DNA from: Candidatus Bathyarchaeota archaeon CG07_land_8_20_14_0_80_47_9
GTDB taxonomy: Archaea; Thermoproteota; Bathyarchaeia; Bathyarchaeales; Bathycorpusculaceae
Reading direction: 5' to 3'
DNA: 8,312 nucleotides
NCBI GenBank assembly: GCA_002779555.1
Contig: PEWI01000187.1
Coordinates: 1 to 8,312 of the forward strand
In this document: positions 4,999 to 8,312 of the stretch, in pieces
How positions within the stretch are numbered: the first letter of the stretch is position 1
How the letters are laid out: every line of letters begins with the position of its first letter
Made by a program: the position numbers and the translations under genes
The notes under the pieces: model-generated
Databases searched by the model: none
Told to the model about the DNA's origin: nothing
What the model saw: only the letters and a program-made list of their open reading frames with translations

Positions 4999-6813
4999 AT
5001 GATTCATGTGAGAAAAAAGGACATTGCATGGAACCTATCCGAAATCTTCCCGAGCACCACCGACCCCTCCGTCGAGAAAGCCATCGACGACCTCACCAAG
5101 ATGGCAAAGCGTTTTGCCAAAAAATATCAGGGAAAAATCAAGAACTTCTATGCCAAAGACCTGCTAAAATGTATTCAGGAGTTCGAAGCCTATCAGGCCA
5201 AGCTTGGCGACATTTCACTGTATGGTAGCCTAGCGTTTGCAGCCAACATGACCCTGCCAGAAACCCAGCTGCTCCACGACAAAGTCACCAAAAAAGAAGC
5301 CGAACTGGGCAAGATGCTGGCGTTTTTCGAACTCGAAGTAGGAGCCTTGATCTCGAGAAAACCAAATATCATATCAGACCCGACACTGGCGAACTACAAA
5401 CATGCTTTAGAGAGACTCAGAAGGCAAGTTGCCCATCAGCTGTCCGAAGTAGAAGAGCAATTGATCATTGAAAAAGACCAGTTCGGAGTGAAAGCTTGGG
5501 AAGAACTGCAAGCCAAGTGGCTTAACACTAGAATGTTTGAAGTCGAAGTGGAAGGCAAGAAAAAGACTCTCTCTTACGGCGAAGCTAACGGACTGCTGCT
5601 TCACCCTGACCGCGCTACGCGAGAATCGGCAGACAAGTCAATCTACGGTCTACTGGGGCAACAGGGGGAAATATTCTCCTCAGCGCTTAGAAGCATCTGC
5701 AACGACTGGCTCAACGTATGCGAAAGAAGGAAATACGATTCTCCAATGCGTGCAAGCCTAATAGCGAACGACATTGGCGAGCACATCATCGAAAACCTGC
5801 TCAAAGCAATCGAGAACTATGCCAGCCTTTACCGGCGATATCTTAAACTCAAAGCCAAGATGATGGGACTGCCAAGGCTCGGCTGCCACGACATGATGGC
5901 TCCTTTATCCAATGCGCCCCGCATGAAATTCGACTATGAAAAAGCAAGGGAGCTGGTCATTAAAGCCTACAGCAAGTTTGATGAAGACTACGCTTTCGCC
6001 GTCAAAAACATGTTTGACAAAAACCACTTGGACTCGTCACCGAGATTCGGAAAACAAAACGGTGCTTTCTGCGCAGGCTGGTACAATGGCAAATCTGCCT
6101 TCATACTCAACAGCTTCAACGAAACATTACACGACATTTACACTCTGGCTCACGAACTCGGTCATGCAACTCACGATTACTATTGGGAACGAAAACAAAC
6201 AATCACGAATGGAAACATCCCGATGATCGTAGCTGAGACCGCCTCAATATTCGGAGAACTGCTACTCACTGACCTTCTACTCAACGAGGCAAAATCAGAG
6301 GAAGAAAAGAAAGCGATCATCTGCTCAGTTCTCGACGGAGCAGGCATGGTAGCCTTCCAAGTAACCGCCAGAGCTTGGTTTGAACAGACTCTTTACAACG
6401 CGGTCAAACAAGGAGAATACCTTAACTATAAAACCATATGCAAATACTGGACCGCGGCCAGAGACAAGATTTACGGAGACGCCGTCGAATGGTTCGATGT
6501 CATGGAGGCAGAATGGACCATGAAACCGCACTACTACATGGCTAACTTCAGATTCTACAACTACCCATACGTATATGCGCAGCTGTTCGTCTACGCCCTC
6601 TACCGGAAATACCTTGAAGAAGGCAAGAAGTTTGTGCCAAAATTCGAGAAAGTTCTCTCAGCCGGCGGCAGCATCTCCCCCGTAGAAATCGGCAAAATCG
6701 TCGGCCTCGACATCACTGACCCGGACTTCTGGGACCTCGGCATGAAACAATTCGAACATTTCATTGAAGAACTGGAGAAAATCGTTAACAAACGGGCACG
6801 TGCTAAGAAGTAG
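4999..6813 (+). CDS. M3-family zinc oligoendopeptidase (PepF-like)
   Basis: A cytosolic metallopeptidase that cuts short peptides, working after the proteasome or in peptide recycling. The 604-residue length is normal for the oligoendopeptidase F group. The N-terminus has the family's W-(N/D)-L-S start (WNLSEIFPST, 11-20) and a long helical region. The catalytic centre is HELGH at 385-389 (zinc ligands His385 and His389, catalytic Glu386), with the third ligand Glu413 in VAETASIFGE. The downstream segment HYYMANFRFYNYPYVYAQLF (511-530) carries the histidine and tyrosines that stabilise the transition state in M3 enzymes. All key residues are present, so it should be active. There is no signal peptide. 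It lies outside the island, is visibly richer in G/C than the AbiE genes, and converges on the DUF401 gene with a 77-nt gap. A GTG at 5008 is a less likely start. Confidence 0.95.
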   Translation: MIHVRKKDIAWNLSEIFPSTTDPSVEKAIDDLTKMAKRFAKKYQGKIKNFYAKDLLKCIQEFEAYQAKLGDISLYGSLAFAANMTLPETQLLHDKVTKKEAELGKMLAFFELEVGALISRKPNIISDPTLANYKHALERLRRQVAHQLSEVEEQLIIEKDQFGVKAWEELQAKWLNTRMFEVEVEGKKKTLSYGEANGLLLHPDRATRESADKSIYGLLGQQGEIFSSALRSICNDWLNVCERRKYDSPMRASLIANDIGEHIIENLLKAIENYASLYRRYLKLKAKMMGLPRLGCHDMMAPLSNAPRMKFDYEKARELVIKAYSKFDEDYAFAVKNMFDKNHLDSSPRFGKQNGAFCAGWYNGKSAFILNSFNETLHDIYTLAHELGHATHDYYWERKQTITNGNIPMIVAETASIFGELLLTDLLLNEAKSEEEKKAIICSVLDGAGMVAFQVTARAWFEQTLYNAVKQGEYLNYKTICKYWTAARDKIYGDAVEWFDVMEAEWTMKPHYYMANFRFYNYPYVYAQLFVYALYRKYLEEGKKFVPKFEKVLSAGGSISPVEIGKIVGLDITDPDFWDLGMKQFEHFIEELEKIVNKRARAKK

Positions 6814-6890
6814 GCGGAAAAGCCAAAATCTTACCGATATTCCCACTTAGCATGGTTTCTGCTGCCGTCTCAGCGCCGGTTGCGCAAGTT

Positions 6891-8135
6891 CTAGACCAAG
6901 AAATAGATCAGCAAAACTGTTGTGAATGTTACTATGAAAGAGGGAACAACGTATTTGTAGACTTTTCCAAGGGAGCATTTGAAGTATCTTGCAGTGAATG
7001 CGAAGCACAGGTGTGTCGGTGAAATCACGTATCCCAAGTAGGCGCTCATGTAAACCAGTGAAGCCATTTTTGGCGAAAAGGCCATGATCCCGGTCAGGAT
7101 TGGAATGCTTATGGAGACCCCGCCTAATGCGGAGGCTGTCAGAATTCCTAGAACGGCAGGGATGATTACCAAGAGCACCGTGGTGTCCACGCTTCCGCTT
7201 GCAACGAGATTCTCGAAAATGCCCGAGATTCCCGTGGCCTTTATTACACTTCCAAGTAGAAATGCACCGTAAGCGGCGAGCGTTATCCCGTAGATTCCCC
7301 AGCTTTTCAAAGGTTTCAAGAAGACCTGAAGGCTCAGCTTGGAGATCGCGATCAAGACGATAATGCCGACTGTGACCGCTATGAGCACGTCAAACCCTTG
7401 CTTGGAGAAATCCTCAAAAACCATATCCAAACCAACTGCAACAATTATCGAAGCCAGAATCGGAGAGAAGGACTTGAAGAAATCTTTGAAGTCCGAGTTC
7501 AGTTCACTCTTTCCTCCGCAGAGTCCATTACTTTTCGGGTTAGAAACTTTCCAGAAACCTATGGCGTAGCCCACGGTCACCATGACGACGACCACTGGGA
7601 TGTTACGCAAGATTAGCGAAGACACGGTTGTAGCCGACAGGGCCGCAGCCAATATGAGCACTTGACTTAGTGGATATACTGGAAAGATAGTATGTCTGAA
7701 CCACAGGTTCACGTAAGCCTTCTTTTCAGGCCTCAGCTTCAGCTTGTCCGCTTCAGAATCCACCAGAGGTGCCGACATCAGTGCTCCGCCTGCAACTGGA
7801 AGGAGCCCTATCACCGCTGGAAGCACGCTTAACACGACTTTCGGCTTCTTGATGATCCTGCTTAGGCTTTCGCTCAGGTGGTTGATGATTCCTGTTTCCT
7901 TGTAAAGCTCGCTCAAAAGCATTATTCCAAAGGTTGCGAGAGAAACTGAAATCGTGAGCACGTCTGACGTGGTCTTGAATATTATGTTGGGGATGTCTAA
8001 CCACGAAAGTGAGAGAAGAGCCAGAAATATGGCTGTCGCGTTCAAAGTTATCCCAAGATTCACATGCTTGTACAGCAATACTGCAAGAAACGCGAAAGAA
8101 ACAACAAGTGCCAAAGGTGTGCTCAGAAGACCCAA
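6891..8135 (-). CDS. DUF401 family multi-pass membrane protein, probable ion or organic anion transporter
   Basis: A 414-residue, very hydrophobic protein with roughly ten membrane segments, for example about 7-22, 28-45, 58-74, 101-123, 157-173, 179-195, 224-240, 248-266, 280-297, 318-349 and 396-413. I recognise it as DUF401, a mostly archaeal family placed in the ion transporter superfamily; no substrate is established. Two re-entrant-looking stretches in the two halves, GLLPVAGGALMSAP (110-123) and GILTASALGGVSISIP (330-345), suggest an inverted-repeat transporter fold. Conserved-looking FRHTIFPVYPLSQ (146-158) and ISPTHLCFAFTARYF (371-385) probably line the substrate path. The start is a TTG at 8135 with GAGG about 10 nt upstream; an in-frame TGA at 8150-8148 limits any extension, and CTG at 8141 is the only other option. 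A short leader ORF with a terminator-like hairpin precedes it. Confidence 0.85.
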   Translation of the reverse strand: MGLLSTPLALVVSFAFLAVLLYKHVNLGITLNATAIFLALLSLSWLDIPNIIFKTTSDVLTISVSLATFGIMLLSELYKETGIINHLSESLSRIIKKPKVVLSVLPAVIGLLPVAGGALMSAPLVDSEADKLKLRPEKKAYVNLWFRHTIFPVYPLSQVLILAAALSATTVSSLILRNIPVVVVMVTVGYAIGFWKVSNPKSNGLCGGKSELNSDFKDFFKSFSPILASIIVAVGLDMVFEDFSKQGFDVLIAVTVGIIVLIAISKLSLQVFLKPLKSWGIYGITLAAYGAFLLGSVIKATGISGIFENLVASGSVDTTVLLVIIPAVLGILTASALGGVSISIPILTGIMAFSPKMASLVYMSAYLGYVISPTHLCFAFTARYFKCSLGKVYKYVVPSFIVTFTTVLLIYFLV

Positions 8136-8184
8136 ACGCAGACTTCCTCACATGTTCCTGTTTAGAAATCGAAAGGTAGCCGCC

Positions 8185-8238
8185 TCACCTCATAACCTTT
8201 TCCATTCCAAAAAACCCAAGCAAGTTGGGCTGATGCAT
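8185..8238 (-). CDS. Possible 17-aa leader peptide upstream of the DUF401 gene
   Basis: MHQPNLLGFFGMEKVMR starts at an ATG with an ideal ribosome binding site (AAGGAG, 6 nt spacing) and stops 49 nt before the DUF401 start. Its codons 4-10 overlap a hairpin followed by six T's, so ribosome movement could affect termination. It may also be a chance frame. No family is recognisable. Confidence 0.3.
   Translation of the reverse strand: MHQPNLLGFFGMEKVMR
8207..8229 (-). terminator. Hairpin plus T-run upstream of DUF401 (terminator or attenuator)
   Basis: On the minus strand CCCAA-CTTGC-TTGGG forms a 5-bp stem with a 5-nt loop and is followed by TTTTTT. It would stop transcripts coming from the right, either ending an upstream gene or acting as an attenuator before DUF401. 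The 80 bases to its right hold no clearly supported gene. Confidence 0.45.
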
Positions 8239-8312
8239 GTTATGCTCCTTCGGTTCTCATCTCGTTAAGGCTTTTAGGACAAGTAGTGTTAGTCTCACCC
8301 ATGCTGACCAGG

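Noticed and set aside
4799..5228. Two plus-strand frames before and overlapping the peptidase start
   Set aside because: The first has a low-complexity basic composition, and the second lies out of frame within the peptidase coding region. Neither resembles a protein.
7753..8151. 132-codon minus-strand frame beginning at the GTG after the GAGG-containing site
   Set aside because: It runs in a different frame through the DUF401 gene and gives a hydrophilic, non-conserved product. The DUF401 frame is plainly the real one.
1..8312. CRISPR array or rRNA
   Set aside because: No regularly spaced repeats of CRISPR type and no rRNA-like conserved segments are visible.

Overview
The window looks archaeal, probably from an uncultured Thermoproteota lineage of the Bathyarchaeia type; this placement is inferred. 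The signs are TATA/BRE-type promoters rather than -35/-10 boxes, start sites consistent with leaderless mRNAs at two genes, GGTGA-type ribosome binding sites at others, a tRNA gene with an intron and no encoded CCA, and an M3 oligopeptidase and a DUF401 membrane protein whose closest-looking relatives are archaeal.

Left part (1-1190). A minus-strand reading frame running off the left edge matches the N-terminal helix-turn-helix domain found in archaeal LAGLIDADG-type proteins. Just upstream of it on the same strand is a clean 5' quarter of a tRNA gene (acceptor strand plus D-arm) with no continuation. A possible 37-residue single-pass membrane protein (+) converges on a small acidic protein of unknown function (-). 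A tRNA-Phe(GAA) gene follows, interrupted by a 27-nt intron at a non-canonical position in the anticodon stem.

Central part (1168-4766). The last 23 nt of the tRNA-Phe region are repeated exactly at 4744-4766, so the intervening 3.6 kb has the form of an island integrated at the 3' end of a tRNA gene. It carries two minus-strand modules. The first is an AbiEi/AbiEii pair (type IV toxin-antitoxin, abortive-infection type) with two long direct repeats around its promoter. The second is a single AAA ATPase-DUF4143 gene with a palindromic operator-like site at its start. A degenerate 15-nt copy of the tRNA end lies between the modules. No integrase is present, so any movement must have been driven in trans or the enzyme has been lost.

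Right part (4999-8312). This looks like ordinary chromosome: a complete M3-family zinc oligoendopeptidase (+) converges on a DUF401 multi-pass membrane transporter-like protein (-). Upstream of the DUF401 gene is a short leader ORF with a good ribosome binding site. It overlaps a hairpin followed by a T-run, an arrangement resembling an attenuator.

The most interesting content is the small tRNA-bounded island with its two separate, apparently self-regulated modules, and the tRNA fragment beside a homing-endonuclease-like frame at the left edge.
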